NCBI RefSeq assembly: GCF_002261185.1
Contig: NZ_NEVQ01000003.1
Location: forward strand, 248,001-312,000
DNA length: 64,000 nt
Direction of reading: 5' to 3'
Source: Bordetella genomosp. 4
Lineage (GTDB): Bacteria > Pseudomonadota > Gammaproteobacteria > Burkholderiales > Burkholderiaceae_B
In this document: piece after piece, positions 47,592 to 57,669 of the stretch
Layout of the letters: every line of letters begins with the position of its first letter
Numbering within the stretch: position 1 is the stretch's first letter
Notes under the pieces: generated by a model
The model's database searches: none
Told to the model about the DNA's origin: nothing
The model's input: only the letters and a program-made list of their open reading frames with translations
Position numbers and translations under genes: made by a program

Positions 47592-48431
47592 CTATTTCTC
47601 CACCAACGGATCCCGAAACTGCGAGCACTTGATCTGCACGAGCTTGCGATCCTGTAACCGCATAGCTGTCAGTTCCCCGCCCCAGACGCATCCCGTATCC
47701 AGGCAGATCACGTCCGGCCTCACCAGCAACCCCAGCGTAGACCAATGCCCGAATACGACCGTCACATCCCGAGTCTGCCGCCCCTTGACGTCAAACCACG
47801 GTACCAACCCCGCAGGCCAGGCCCCCGGCGCCACTTTGGTATTGAACTCCATATGCCCACGCGGAGTGCACAACCTCATGCGCGTCAACGCATTGATGAT
47901 GACCCGCAGGCGTTTTCCCCCCGTATGGCCATCCTTCCACTGCCTCGGCTCATCGCCGTACATCTTCTGCAGCGCCTTTTGCCAATTCGGCCCGCGCAAC
48001 ATGGTTTCGACTTCGCCGGCGAGCGCCAATGTCTTGGCCACATCCCATTTCGCCAGAACACCGGCGTGCACCAGCAAATGATCATGTTCAAAATGCGCCA
48101 GCGGACGAAAGCGCAGCCAGTCGATCAGTTCCTCAGCATCCGGCGCATTCAGAATCTCGTCGATAGTGTCCGATTTGGAGGGCTTGCGCACCCCGGCTGC
48201 CGCCGCCAGCAAATGCAGGTCGTGATTACCCAGCACGGATATCGCGCGATCACCCATCGCGATGATGCGCCGCAGGCTGGCGAGCGACTGCGGTCCACGA
48301 TTGATCAAGTCACCTGCGAACCAAAAACGCGCATCCGGCTCACTACTGATATCCGGATGGGATAGCAACTGCTCAAGCGGCGCGCAGCAACCCTGTACGT
48401 CGCCAATCATCCAAATGCTGCCGCCTGTCAT
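47592..48431 (-). CDS. apaH: Symmetrical bis(5'-nucleosyl)-tetraphosphatase
   Basis: ApaH splits Ap4A into two ADP and so limits this alarmone and removes Np4 caps from RNA. The 279-residue metallophosphatase has [16 protein letters not shown] and GNHDLHLL, the three PPP-family metal blocks, in the first 75 residues. ATG at 48431 overlaps the stop of lptG (ATGA), so the two genes are translationally linked. Confidence 0.95.
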   Translation of the reverse strand: MTGGSIWMIGDVQGCCAPLEQLLSHPDISSEPDARFWFAGDLINRGPQSLASLRRIIAMGDRAISVLGNHDLHLLAAAAGVRKPSKSDTIDEILNAPDAEELIDWLRFRPLAHFEHDHLLVHAGVLAKWDVAKTLALAGEVETMLRGPNWQKALQKMYGDEPRQWKDGHTGGKRLRVIINALTRMRLCTPRGHMEFNTKVAPGAWPAGLVPWFDVKGRQTRDVTVVFGHWSTLGLLVRPDVICLDTGCVWGGELTAMRLQDRKLVQIKCSQFRDPLVEK

Positions 48432-49606
48432 ACGGGATTTTTTCTCCAAGGCCAACGCGTTTGTATAAGACGCGTCGTCGCGTGCCGATATTCCATCAAG
48501 CTGAGTGCGCCCAGCGCCACTAACACGGCCCCGACGTTGGGACCCAAGGCGGTCAGCCAGGGCGGCCAGCGGCTCAGCATACCGACGTTCAGCGCCAGCT
48601 GATTCAGCATGAAAAAGCCTACGCCCAATAGAATCCCCACGAACACCTTGGCGCCCACGCCGCCTCGGCGCGTCTGCATAAAGCCGATCGGTGCCGCGAT
48701 CGTGATCATGACAAATAGCGTAAAGGGATAGGCGACCTTGCGCCAGAGTGCGACGATCTGGCGGCTGGCATCGAGCTGGTTCTGGTTCAGATAGTCGATG
48801 TAGTCCAGCAAGGTGTTCAACGACATGCGCTCGGGCGTCAAGACACGCGCCAACAGGCGATCAGGACTGAGCGTCGTGTCCAATTCGCGTTGTGCAACCT
48901 TGGTGACTTGAGCAGGCAACGTGGTCGGCTGCTTGGCATTGGCCAACGCCTGGGCCGCCGCGTCATCCAGATGCGTTTCGGCTACGTCGTGCAGCACCAG
49001 TTTGTCGTTGGTAAAGGAACCTGTCGCGGCCTTGGACAGCGTTGTCAATTCCTGGCCAGGTTTGAACTCATACAGTGTCACCCCTTCCACATCGCCGTTG
49101 GCCAGCAGCGTGGCAATATTGATGATCCGGGTGCCGCCATTGCGAGTTGGTTCCTTGAACCAATAGCCGCTGTCCATGCGGGCGCCACTGGCCTTGCCGC
49201 GGAACATCAGGCTGGCTTCGCCGCTTTTGATTTCAGCGGCCGGGGTGACAAATTCGGACAGCAGGGTGGCGCCGATGACCAGGGGCAGCGTGATGATCCA
49301 CAGCATGCCCAGCAACCGCATGCCGCTGACTCCCGACACGCGCAGGATGACCAGTTCGTTACGCTGGGCGAGGCCCGCCAACGCCAGAATGGCGCCGATC
49401 AGCAAGCCGATGGGCAGCAGGTCATAGAGGCGTGTGGGCAAGGCGAGCGCCTGCATGTATAGCAGGGCGAGCATGCTGAATTTGTCACCGACGTTGTCCA
49501 GGTCGTCGACCAACGCGAAGAACGTGAAAAGCCCCAGCAGAGCCAACAGGACCACTGCACAAGAGCGAAAAATTTCGCGGGCCAGATAACGACGGGCGGT
49601 ACGCAT
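48428..49606 (-). CDS. lptG: LPS export ABC transporter permease LptG
   Basis: LptG forms, with LptF and LptB2, the inner-membrane complex that extracts LPS. The 392-residue protein opens [31 protein letters not shown] and has the first three membrane spans up to residue 120, a long periplasmic jellyroll region and three C-terminal spans (about 305-375). The usual neighbour lptF is not in this window. It is paired with apaH and preceded on the minus strand by mtgA. Confidence 0.92.
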   Translation of the reverse strand: MRTARRYLAREIFRSCAVVLLALLGLFTFFALVDDLDNVGDKFSMLALLYMQALALPTRLYDLLPIGLLIGAILALAGLAQRNELVILRVSGVSGMRLLGMLWIITLPLVIGATLLSEFVTPAAEIKSGEASLMFRGKASGARMDSGYWFKEPTRNGGTRIINIATLLANGDVEGVTLYEFKPGQELTTLSKAATGSFTNDKLVLHDVAETHLDDAAAQALANAKQPTTLPAQVTKVAQRELDTTLSPDRLLARVLTPERMSLNTLLDYIDYLNQNQLDASRQIVALWRKVAYPFTLFVMITIAAPIGFMQTRRGGVGAKVFVGILLGVGFFMLNQLALNVGMLSRWPPWLTALGPNVGAVLVALGALSLMEYRHATTRLIQTRWPWRKNPV

Positions 49607-49718
49607 GAAATATAAGTCGAGCGTGGGGATACGCGTAAACGTGAAAGCTTACCAAAATCGCTCAGTCTGCCGGGGATGTTTTGCATCGACGGACCGAGAT
49701 AGAAGGTTTCCCCTGGTG

Positions 49719-50453
49719 TTAAGGAATGTCAACCAGTCGCATACGGCGCGTCAATGTAGCCGTACGTGAATTCAGGTAACTGGTGTTGCGGTGTTTGTCG
49801 TAGTAACGCGGATTGGGCAGCATCGCTGCCAGACGGGCAGACTGTGAGACCCCCAGATTGCCGGCGCTTGTCTTGTAATAGTGGCGTGCAGCAGCCTCGG
49901 CCCCAAAAACGCCTTCGCCCCACTCGGCCACATTCAGATACAGCTCCAGAATACGCTCTTTGGACATGACGTGCTCGATCATATAGGTCAGCACCAGTTC
50001 CTCGCCCTTGCGCACATAGCTGCGCGAGCTGGACAGAAAGAGATTCTTGGCCAGTTGCTGCGTAATGGTCGACCCGCCGCGCATTTTGCCGCCGCCTTTT
50101 TCTGCCTGGCGTTGGTTGTATTCCCATGCTTTGCGAATCGCATCCCACTCGACACCATCATGTTCTGTAAAGTTGGCGTCTTCTGAGGCGATGACTGCGC
50201 GCTTTAACGACGTGCTGATCTTGTCATAGGGAACCCACTGATACTGCAGCTCGGCATTCGGATTGGTGTCGCGCAGCCGCGATAGTTCCTGACGCATGAC
50301 CGCGCTGCTGCCGGGGTCCCGGTAGGCATACCAGACCACCAGGCAGAACATCCACAGCTGATAAATGATCAGCAGGCACAACAGGGCCATCAGGCTGGCT
50401 CCGATCACCCGGCCCCAACGAATTCGGCGAATAGTCGAGTTGCGCGTCGCCAT
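49719..50453 (-). CDS. mtgA: Monofunctional biosynthetic peptidoglycan transglycosylase
   Basis: MtgA polymerises lipid II glycan chains. The 244-residue protein has a signal anchor (about residues 14-38), then the GT51 domain with catalytic Glu in ASEDANFTEHDGVEWDAI, GGSTITQQLAKNLFL and ERILELYLNVAEWGEGVFGAEAAARHYY. All five GT51 motifs are present. It follows aroE closely on the minus strand. Confidence 0.95.
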   Translation of the reverse strand: MATRNSTIRRIRWGRVIGASLMALLCLLIIYQLWMFCLVVWYAYRDPGSSAVMRQELSRLRDTNPNAELQYQWVPYDKISTSLKRAVIASEDANFTEHDGVEWDAIRKAWEYNQRQAEKGGGKMRGGSTITQQLAKNLFLSSSRSYVRKGEELVLTYMIEHVMSKERILELYLNVAEWGEGVFGAEAAARHYYKTSAGNLGVSQSARLAAMLPNPRYYDKHRNTSYLNSRTATLTRRMRLVDIP

Positions 50454-50459
50454 CCGGGG

Positions 50460-51320
50460 TCAGCCCTTGGCCAACAGTGCAGCGCGCAACGTGGCGAGCA
50501 CCGGCGCCGGGTCGGGGCGTACCCCATGCCAGATCAGGAAGCTCTCTGCGGCCTGGCCAACCAGCATGCCCAGGCCGTCGGCAGTGCGCGCGGCGCCATC
50601 GGCAGTCGCCTGTTGCATGAACGCGGTGGGCGTGGCGGCATACATCATGTCGTAGGCCAGCGCATTGGCGGCATAGAGACCGCGCGGCAGATCAGGCGCC
50701 GCACCTTGCAGGCTGCTGGCGGTGGCATTGATGACGAGATCCCAGCCGCCTGCTGTGCCAGCCTCTGCCAGGGCGCCTGCGGTGATGCGGGTGTGAGGCG
50801 TTGCGCCGGCAGGCCAGGACGCGACCAATTCGTGAGCGCGCGCAGCGGTGCGGTTGACGATATGCAGTTGGGCGCAACCCTGATCGGCCAAGGGCTGCAG
50901 CACGCCTCGCGCGGCGCCTCCGGCGCCAACCAGCAAGACACGTGAGCCCGCCAGGGTGACCCCGAGCCGCAGCAGGTCTCCCACCAGGCCAACGCCATCG
51001 GTGTTGCAGCCGTGCCAGGCGTTATCTTGCAGCCATAGGGTGTTGACCGCACCTGCCAGGCGAGCGCGTTCGCTCAGATGGGCGCGGGCCAATTCAAAAG
51101 CCTCTGCTTTGAATGGTACGGTGACGTTCAGCCCCAAGCCGCCTTGTTCACGAAAGGCTTGCACGGTCGCTGCGAATCCATCCACTGGCGCCAACAGAGG
51201 TTCGTATTGCAGAGGTTTGCCCGTCTGCGCCGAAAACAGCGCGTGAATATGAGGCGATTTGCTATGCGCCACGGGGTTGCCGATGACGGCGTAGCGGGGG
51301 AGAGAGCTGGACGGGGTCAT
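50460..51320 (-). CDS. aroE: Shikimate dehydrogenase
   Basis: AroE reduces 3-dehydroshikimate with NADPH in the shikimate pathway. The 286-residue enzyme shows HSKSPHIH (shikimate binding), LNVTVPFK with the catalytic Lys, NTDGVGLVGDL and the nucleotide-binding VGAGGAARGVL followed by NRT. It ends 6 bp before mtgA. aroQ of the same pathway lies at 57114. Confidence 0.95.
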   Translation of the reverse strand: MTPSSSLPRYAVIGNPVAHSKSPHIHALFSAQTGKPLQYEPLLAPVDGFAATVQAFREQGGLGLNVTVPFKAEAFELARAHLSERARLAGAVNTLWLQDNAWHGCNTDGVGLVGDLLRLGVTLAGSRVLLVGAGGAARGVLQPLADQGCAQLHIVNRTAARAHELVASWPAGATPHTRITAGALAEAGTAGGWDLVINATASSLQGAAPDLPRGLYAANALAYDMMYAATPTAFMQQATADGAARTADGLGMLVGQAAESFLIWHGVRPDPAPVLATLRAALLAKG

Positions 51321-51417
51321 CTGCGTTATCTGGGTCGAGGGCTTGGCTGGTTCGTCGGGCCGGATGCTGCGTCGGCTTATATAGGTAGGTGGTTCAAGGG
51401 GGTAGCTTACGCAAAAA

Positions 51418-52317
51418 TCATGGGGCCTGGGTTTGCAACGTGTCGTTGACGAAATGCCAGGTCCGCGTAATGACCAGGATATCCGTCTCGCTGGCGATGT
51501 CGGCCGGTAACGGCGGGAAAGGCGACGCCAGCTGCACGATACGCCGCGCCGCCTGATTCAGCACGGCATGTTGCGAGGGCCGATCGATGTCGACCGACGC
51601 GACGCTGCCGTCAGCGCGGATGGAAACGGTAATTTGCAGCGAACCATATAGCCGGCCGCGTGCCTCGTCCGGATAATGGCGGGTACCGATGGCCTCGACG
51701 CGCGAGCGCCAACTGTCCAGATACGCGGCATAGTGCGAGGCCTGTGCCGACGGCGCGACGAAGGTCTTGCGCGGTTGCGCGTTATAGGACTGGATGCGTG
51801 AGGCCAGTGTGGCAATCTGGGCGTTCTGCACGACTCCTGGCTGCTCGTGCACGTCTTCGCCATCTACCGTGGCGTCGGGCCAGGGGTATACCGATTGGCG
51901 CTCGGTGCCGACGGTGACCTGGGACTGCAATTGGGTCAGCAGCCGCATTTGTTCGGCCTCGAGCTGGGTCTGGCGCTTGCGCATGGCCTGCAGCACGATG
52001 GTCTCGGCCGAATCCCCGGTACGAGGCAGCGGCGTGGCAGCGACGCCGCGCTCGGCGTTGCCGCCGCCGTCTACCTGATTCTGTGCAATGACTTGCGCCT
52101 GCGCCGGGGCCAGCTCGGTGCGGGCGTTGACCAGCGTGATCTCCAGCGGCGCCTGCTTGGGGCGGCTGGCAGGGGGCGTGCTCAGACGCCACGCCAGCGC
52201 GCCAGCGTGCAGCAAGAGCGAGATCGCCAGGCCGATCCGCAGATAGTGCTGGGCGGGCGCGCCAAACCAGCGCAATAAACCGCCTCGCGTCGAGTACAAA
52301 TCAACAGAACGTCGCAC
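51418..52317 (-). CDS. TonB-like energy transducer/cell envelope protein
   Basis: A 299-residue protein with an N-terminal cytoplasmic tail, a single membrane helix (IGLAISLLLHAGALAWRL, about residues 27-44), a long Gln- and Ala-rich periplasmic linker and a C-terminal TonB domain (GTRHYPDEARGRLYGSLQITVSIRADGSVASVDIDRPS). The domain form is that of TonB C-terminal proteins of betaproteobacteria. exbB and exbD are absent nearby. It probably links inner-membrane energy to an outer-membrane partner, not identified here. Confidence 0.85.
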   Translation of the reverse strand: MRRSVDLYSTRGGLLRWFGAPAQHYLRIGLAISLLLHAGALAWRLSTPPASRPKQAPLEITLVNARTELAPAQAQVIAQNQVDGGGNAERGVAATPLPRTGDSAETIVLQAMRKRQTQLEAEQMRLLTQLQSQVTVGTERQSVYPWPDATVDGEDVHEQPGVVQNAQIATLASRIQSYNAQPRKTFVAPSAQASHYAAYLDSWRSRVEAIGTRHYPDEARGRLYGSLQITVSIRADGSVASVDIDRPSQHAVLNQAARRIVQLASPFPPLPADIASETDILVITRTWHFVNDTLQTQAP

Positions 52318-52331
52318 GGGGGCATTTTAGA

Positions 52332-54221
52332 TCAGGCAGGGTTTGCCGGACCTACATATCGGCAATCCAGCTCTAATCCCAACTCGTCAAAACCGAGAAT
52401 CTCGAGCTCTACCGCTGCGCCGCGCTCGAGCTCGGGCAGGCCTCCAACTCGTGTGACGAGCGGCGCATTACTGAGGCGGACCAGATCGTCTCGCAATACA
52501 TTCGCCACGACGCGGGTGATGCCTTGTTGTTGGAGCCAGCGCAGGCACCAATAGCGTTCCATGCTGTTCTGGAAATCGTTCCAGGCGGCATATTGCGCGT
52601 CAAAGGCGCCGATGATGGCGAACAGGTCGGCATCGCGCGGTTTGAAAGGCGCCACCAGGCGCGCCGATACGCCGTGTTCCACGGCGGCGATCAACTGCCA
52701 TTGGTTGACCAGGTCGACATAGCGGCGCAACGGCGACGTGCTCCAGGCATACTGCGGTACCCCGATTGCCTCGTGCGGCAAGGCCTGGGTACTCATGCGC
52801 ACCCGGCCGGCTTGTTGCGACCGGTAAATGCCGGGCACGCCGTGTTGGTTCAACATGCCGCCCCACAGGTTGTTGGCCAGGATCATGTATTCGGCGACCA
52901 GGCGATCCAGCGGCGCGTTGCGCTGACGAGGCACCAGCCGTACTGGCGTGTCAGGGTCGTCTGGATCGCCGTCCAGGTAAAAGCTGTACTCGACCCGCGA
53001 GTTGTTTTCGGGCTTGCCGCGGACTGTATCGCGCTGCGCCGACAGCGCCATGGCCAATTGCCAGAGCGGGCGCATCCAGTGACCATAGGGCAGGGGCGCG
53101 TCGGGATCATTCAACATGGCCTCGGTGATCTGACCATCCAGCTCGTTGTGGCGCAGATTGGCGCGCAACACGACGCGTTCTATCCGCGTTTCGGATTCGG
53201 CGATTTCACCAGTTGCCGGGTCTGCGGTCACATAGAGAGACAGGGCAGGGACTTCGCGCCCCGCGTCCAGGGAAAATGCCTGGATCACATGGTCCGGTTG
53301 CATAGGGATTTTCTCGCCCGGCATGTAAACGGTGGACAGACGAGCGCGCGCCAGTTTGTCCAGGTCGCTATCGCGCGTGACGGACAGGCCGGGGGCGGCC
53401 ACGTGAATGCCCACGCGGATTTTCCCATCGGGCAGCGACGTCACCGATAGCGCGTCATCGATCTCTGTGGTGGTGATGTCGTCCACGGAATAAATTTCCG
53501 CATCCGCCAGCGGCAGGTCGCGCGCAAGCGGGGGAAGGGGCGTATCCGGAAAGCCCGTACCGCGCGGGAAATGGGTGGCCAGAAAACGGCGCTTGTGCAG
53601 GGCCAGCGCATGCGGCCATGCGCCCAATTCCAGCAACAGGCGGTCCGGGCTTTTCTGCAGCCTGGCGCACGCCGCGTCCAGCGCTTTCCATTGCATGCTG
53701 TTCTTGTCGGGGCGAATCAGCAGCGTTTCTGCGACTTGGGCGATCTCGCTGGGCAGGCGGCCCGCGGCCATGTCATCGACCCATTGCTGTTGCTGTTCAG
53801 CCTGTTTCTGCTTCTTTTCCAAGGCAGCCAGCGCTGCCGCCAGGATATCCGGCGGGGCGGGGCGGTAGGTGCCTTTGCCGCGGCGGTGAAAATACGCAGG
53901 CGCGCTGTGCAGGCGCATCAGCAAGGCGGCGCGCTCTACCGCGGTGGGGGTATGACCAAAATAGTCAGCGGCCAGTGCTGAGGAGTCGAATTCCTCTTGC
54001 GGTGCACATTCCCACAGGAACTGCAGATCCAGCGCTTCCGCATCTTGCGCGGCTTGCGCCATCAGCGCGCCCGGCGCCGGCTCAGCAAAAGTGAACAGGA
54101 CATTGGCGCGTTTGATCTTGCTGCGCTTGCCCGATTCTGACTCCACCTGCAGGCTGGCGTCGGTTTCCGACATGATATTGCCAGCCTTGAAGCCGCCGTC
54201 TTCTTCGTAAAACACGTACAT
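52332..54221 (-). CDS. RNase II family exoribonuclease (RNB domain)
   Basis: A 629-residue RNB-domain protein. The RNB core starts near residue 235 with DAEIYSVDDITTTEIDDALSVTSLPDGKIRVGIHVA, where the aspartates bind the catalytic Mg. It continues with STVYMPGEKIPMQPD, YSFYLDGDPDD and APLRRYVDLVNQWQL-type segment. The protein lacks a clear C-terminal S1 domain such as in RNase R; the tail is short. It likely degrades RNA 3' to 5' in the cytoplasm. It forms a minus-strand unit with the TonB-like gene, 14 bp away. Confidence 0.88.
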   Translation of the reverse strand: MYVFYEEDGGFKAGNIMSETDASLQVESESGKRSKIKRANVLFTFAEPAPGALMAQAAQDAEALDLQFLWECAPQEEFDSSALAADYFGHTPTAVERAALLMRLHSAPAYFHRRGKGTYRPAPPDILAAALAALEKKQKQAEQQQQWVDDMAAGRLPSEIAQVAETLLIRPDKNSMQWKALDAACARLQKSPDRLLLELGAWPHALALHKRRFLATHFPRGTGFPDTPLPPLARDLPLADAEIYSVDDITTTEIDDALSVTSLPDGKIRVGIHVAAPGLSVTRDSDLDKLARARLSTVYMPGEKIPMQPDHVIQAFSLDAGREVPALSLYVTADPATGEIAESETRIERVVLRANLRHNELDGQITEAMLNDPDAPLPYGHWMRPLWQLAMALSAQRDTVRGKPENNSRVEYSFYLDGDPDDPDTPVRLVPRQRNAPLDRLVAEYMILANNLWGGMLNQHGVPGIYRSQQAGRVRMSTQALPHEAIGVPQYAWSTSPLRRYVDLVNQWQLIAAVEHGVSARLVAPFKPRDADLFAIIGAFDAQYAAWNDFQNSMERYWCLRWLQQQGITRVVANVLRDDLVRLSNAPLVTRVGGLPELERGAAVELEILGFDELGLELDCRYVGPANPA

Positions 54222-54312
54222 AATTCGTCCATCGAGCGCGCGGCGTCATCCGCGCAGACCTATCTTGAAAGCACATTCCGGACCGGGCGTCGCACAGTCC
54301 GTCGCTGCGAGT

Positions 54313-54341
54313 AAGGAACCTGAATCGGCTCGCTGTTCCTT
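54313..54341 (-). terminator. Stem-loop downstream of yqiA
   Basis: AAGGAAC (54313-54319) pairs with GTTCCTT (54335-54341). It lies between yqiA and the RNase gene; no T run, so the call is weak. Confidence 0.25.
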
Positions 54342-54361
54342 GAGCGCAGGCGCTTGGTTGT

Positions 54362-54958
54362 CTAGTTTGAGTCCAGTCCAGCGAACTCCAGCACCTCGGG
54401 TAGCCATTGTGCAAAATCCGACAGCCCATGATCGCTGCCTGGGACGATGCGTTGGCGGCAACCCGCATAGCGATCACGCATTTCGCGCCAATCGAGCACT
54501 TCGTCACCCGTGGCGGCTATCAAAAAATAGCGCTCCGGCTGAGTGATGGCGGGCACGTACGCGGTGGATAACTCGTCCACATACTCGGCCCGAAACTCGA
54601 ATGGGGCGTCGGAATGATACAGGCGGTGGTGGCCGACCTGTGTGGCCAAATCGCGCGGCGCCTCGACCGCGGGATTGAGCAGCACGGCTTTGCAGTTCAG
54701 TTGTTCGGCGAGCCAGGTGGCATAGTAACCGCCCAGCGACGAACCAATAATCGTCAGGTCGCGAGGGGAGACGGCCGTTGCCAATTGGCGCTGCGCCAGG
54801 TCCATAGCCAAGTCCAACGCGGCTTTGGGGCTGGCGGGCAACTGCGGGCATTGCCAGTCGCGCTCGCCCGCTTGGCCGCGATCGGCCAGCGTTTGCGCCA
54901 TCAGCCGGGCCTTGAACGACTCCGGCGAGGAACGAAAACCGTGCAGATACAGAATCAT
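54362..54958 (-). CDS. YqiA/YcfP family alpha/beta-hydrolase esterase
   Basis: A 198-residue alpha/beta-fold hydrolase of UPF0227. MILYLHGFRSSPESFKA opens the fold; the nucleophile Ser lies in GSSLGGYYATWLAEQ (about residue 73) and the late PGSDHGL supplies the His. YqiA of E. coli is a short-chain acyl esterase. The 24 bp to mpl suggest one transcript. Confidence 0.88.
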   Translation of the reverse strand: MILYLHGFRSSPESFKARLMAQTLADRGQAGERDWQCPQLPASPKAALDLAMDLAQRQLATAVSPRDLTIIGSSLGGYYATWLAEQLNCKAVLLNPAVEAPRDLATQVGHHRLYHSDAPFEFRAEYVDELSTAYVPAITQPERYFLIAATGDEVLDWREMRDRYAGCRQRIVPGSDHGLSDFAQWLPEVLEFAGLDSN

Positions 54959-54982
54959 GATGAGTCCTGGCCGTGCCGTGCC

Positions 54983-56365
54983 TCAGTGCGTGGAGCCGGC
55001 GCGTTGCGCCAGTGCATCGAGCAGCTTGCCGTGTACGCCTCCGAAACCGCCGTTGCTCATGACGAGGACGTGGTCGCCGGGACGTGCTGCCTGGGTGACC
55101 GCGGCCACCAGAGCTTCCAGATCATCATAGCTGCTGGCGCGCGTTCCCAGCGGGGCCAGGACCTCGTCGGGGTTCCAGCCCAGCGCGTGCTTGCCGCTGC
55201 GCGCGCCAAAGCAGAATACTTGATCGGCCAATTGCAGCGATTCGGGTAAACGCGCCGCCATGGCGCCGAGTTTCATCGTGTTCGAGCGCGGCTCCAGCAC
55301 GGCCAGAATGCGCGCGTCACCGACCTGGCGGCGCAGACCCGCCAGGGTCGTTTCAATGGCGGTGGGGTGATGCGCGAAATCATCATAGACCTTGACGCCA
55401 TTGGCCGTCCCGCGCAGTTCCATACGGCGTTTGACACCGCCGAATCGGCTGAGCGAGTCAATGCCATCGGCAGGATCCACACCGGCATGTTCGGCAGCTG
55501 CCAGCGCCGCCAAGGCGTTCATCCGATTGTGTTCTCCGCCCAATGCCCAGCGCACGGTGCCCAAAGGCCGTCCATCGCGCAGCACCTCAAAGGCGCCATC
55601 CGCATCCGCCGGGCCGGCTTGCCAAGCGCCATCGGCGCCAAAGCTCACCGTTTCTGACCAGCAGCCGCGTGCAATGACACGGTCCAGGGCCTCGGATTTT
55701 GTAGGCAGCACAATACGGCCCGAGCCGGGGATGGTGCGAACCAAATGATGAAATTGGGTCTCGATCGCCGCCAGGTCGGGAAAAATATCGGCGTGATCGT
55801 ATTCCAGATTATTCAGAATGGCCGTGCGGGGACGGTAGTGCACGAATTTTGAGCGTTTATCGAAAAACGCCGTATCGTATTCGTCCGCTTCAATGACAAA
55901 CGGCCGTACGGCCGGATCGTAGCGAGCCGAGACCTTCAGATCATTGGCTACGCCGCCAATCAGAAAATTGGGATGCCGCTCAGTCGCCTCGAGGATCCAG
56001 GCCAACATGGAGCTGGTCGTGGTTTTGCCATGCGTGCCGGCGACTGCCAGTACATGGGCGCCAGGCAGAATATTGTCTCCCAGCCATTGCGGTCCCGACA
56101 CGTAGCGCGCGCCGGTATCCAGAATGGCTTCCATGAGCGGATTGCCGCGCGTGACAACGTTGCCGACGACATATAAATCAGGCGACAGTGACAGCTGGTC
56201 CGCGCCGTATCCCTCGATCAGCTCAATGCCTTGCTCGGCCAACTGAGTGCTCATCGGCGGATAAACAGCAGTATCGCAGCCCGTGACGCGATGTCCGGCC
56301 GCGCGTGCGATGAGCGCCAGGCCACCCATGAAAGTGCCGCAAATACCAAGAATGTGCAGGTGCAT
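54983..56365 (-). CDS. mpl: UDP-MurNAc:L-Ala-gamma-D-Glu-meso-DAP ligase
   Basis: Mpl re-attaches the recycled tripeptide to UDP-MurNAc in murein recycling. The 460-residue Mur ligase has the Rossmann-like start HLHILGICGTFMGGLALIAR, the P-loop AGTHGKTTTSSML (about residue 110), the KFVHYRPRTAILNNLEYDHADIF middle segment and VYDDFAHHPTAIETTL. It is of the mpl rather than the murC type because of the IGGVANDL and FFDKRSKF segments. Confidence 0.93.
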   Translation of the reverse strand: MHLHILGICGTFMGGLALIARAAGHRVTGCDTAVYPPMSTQLAEQGIELIEGYGADQLSLSPDLYVVGNVVTRGNPLMEAILDTGARYVSGPQWLGDNILPGAHVLAVAGTHGKTTTSSMLAWILEATERHPNFLIGGVANDLKVSARYDPAVRPFVIEADEYDTAFFDKRSKFVHYRPRTAILNNLEYDHADIFPDLAAIETQFHHLVRTIPGSGRIVLPTKSEALDRVIARGCWSETVSFGADGAWQAGPADADGAFEVLRDGRPLGTVRWALGGEHNRMNALAALAAAEHAGVDPADGIDSLSRFGGVKRRMELRGTANGVKVYDDFAHHPTAIETTLAGLRRQVGDARILAVLEPRSNTMKLGAMAARLPESLQLADQVFCFGARSGKHALGWNPDEVLAPLGTRASSYDDLEALVAAVTQAARPGDHVLVMSNGGFGGVHGKLLDALAQRAGSTH

Positions 56366-56434
56366 AGATCATCTCCTCGGGCGCATTGTAGAGGGTGGCT
56401 GCCCCAAGGCGTCACCTGAGGTTATGATCAGGCC

Positions 56435-56977
56435 ATGAATCGTCGTCTCTTTCTTTATGCCGGAGCCGCGGTAGCGGCTGCCGCGGCGGGGGGCTATGCC
56501 TATCGCGCGCGTCAATCTTCCTCCGCGTCTGCCGCCGCCCCGGGGCCGGTCGCTGCTGACCCGCTTGCCGCGTTGCGCACGCTGTCCTTGCCTGATCTGG
56601 ACGGCAAGCCGCACCGCATCGACCAGTGGCAAGGGCGTCCGGTCGTGGTGAATTTCTGGGCCACTTGGTGTGCGCCATGTGTCAAAGAGATGCCCGAGTT
56701 GCAATCTTTGCAAGAAAAATACCCCAAAATTCAATTTGTGGGGATCGGCGTTGATAAAGTTGCGAACATGCGGCAATTTCTCCAAAAAGTGCCGGTTTCA
56801 TACCCTCTCTTGGTGATGGAGGCTGGGGCTATTGATACCCTGCGAACGCTCGGTAATCCGGCAGGGGGGCTGCCATTTACCTTGGTTTTCGATGCAAATG
56901 GCGGCATTAACCGTAAAATACTGGGCCAAATCCAATTTGATGATCTTGACCGCACGCTAAGCAGTCTGGCCGCATGA
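56435..56977 (+). CDS. TlpA-like membrane-anchored thioredoxin-fold protein
   Basis: A 180-residue protein with an N-terminal anchor (NRRLFLYAGAAVAAAAAGGYAY) and a periplasmic thioredoxin fold from about residue 45. The active site is WCAPC (WATWCAPCVKEMP). The cis-Pro loop is LPFTLVFD. TlpA-type reductants keep cytochrome c or other periplasmic thiols reduced; the partner here is not shown. It diverges from mpl by about 70 bp. Confidence 0.9.
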   Translation: MNRRLFLYAGAAVAAAAAGGYAYRARQSSSASAAAPGPVAADPLAALRTLSLPDLDGKPHRIDQWQGRPVVVNFWATWCAPCVKEMPELQSLQEKYPKIQFVGIGVDKVANMRQFLQKVPVSYPLLVMEAGAIDTLRTLGNPAGGLPFTLVFDANGGINRKILGQIQFDDLDRTLSSLAA

Positions 56978-57113
56978 TTCCGTACCTGCCACAAGATGCC
57001 GTATAACGTTACTTTGCGACAATCTGTTGGACAAATGGTGTGAATAGGCGTAAAAAGGCGGTTTATCGACTGTTTTGCCGACACTTTGCGGCAGGTTTTC
57101 TGGCGCGACGCTC

Positions 57114-57548
57114 ATGGCGCAACACATCCTGGTATTGCATGGCCCCAACTTGAACCTGCTGGGTTCACGCGAACCCCATATTTACGGCAGCTTGACGCTG
57201 GCGCAAATCAATCAGGGATTGGAATCCTTGGCCGGGGAGTTGGGCGTAGGGCTTACCGCATGGCAAAGTAATCACGAAGGCGCATTAGTGGATCGCATCC
57301 AGGCTGCTCGCCAGGATGGGACCGACTTTATCGTCATCAACGCGGCGGCATATACCCATACCAGTGTGGCGTTGCGAGATGCGTTGGCGGCGGTCGCAAT
57401 TCCTTTTATTGAAGTACATTTGTCGAACCTGTATAAACGCGAGCCATTCCGGCAGCATTCCTATCTGTCTGACTTGGCCGTGGGCCTGATCAGCGGCCTG
57501 GGCGCAGACGGCTACGAGGCAGCAGTGCGCTATGCGGCGCGGCATTAG
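57114..57548 (+). CDS. aroQ: Type II 3-dehydroquinate dehydratase
   Basis: AroQ makes 3-dehydroshikimate. The 144-residue protein begins [21 protein letters not shown], with the lid Arg/Tyr region, then [29 protein letters not shown] and [20 protein letters not shown]. The catalytic His lies in the last segment. Starting at 57114 gives the standard length. A 120-bp gap leads to accB, which commonly follows aroQ. Confidence 0.96.
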   Translation: MAQHILVLHGPNLNLLGSREPHIYGSLTLAQINQGLESLAGELGVGLTAWQSNHEGALVDRIQAARQDGTDFIVINAAAYTHTSVALRDALAAVAIPFIEVHLSNLYKREPFRQHSYLSDLAVGLISGLGADGYEAAVRYAARH

Positions 57549-57669
57549 TCAATGCCGCATGTCGTCTGCGACGTGGCAGTCTCAGTATTTTCCTAACTTT
57601 ATATACACATACGATGCAGCGCGGTCCTGTTGAAGGCGCGTTGTCAACATTAATCGGGAAGCAGCTTCT

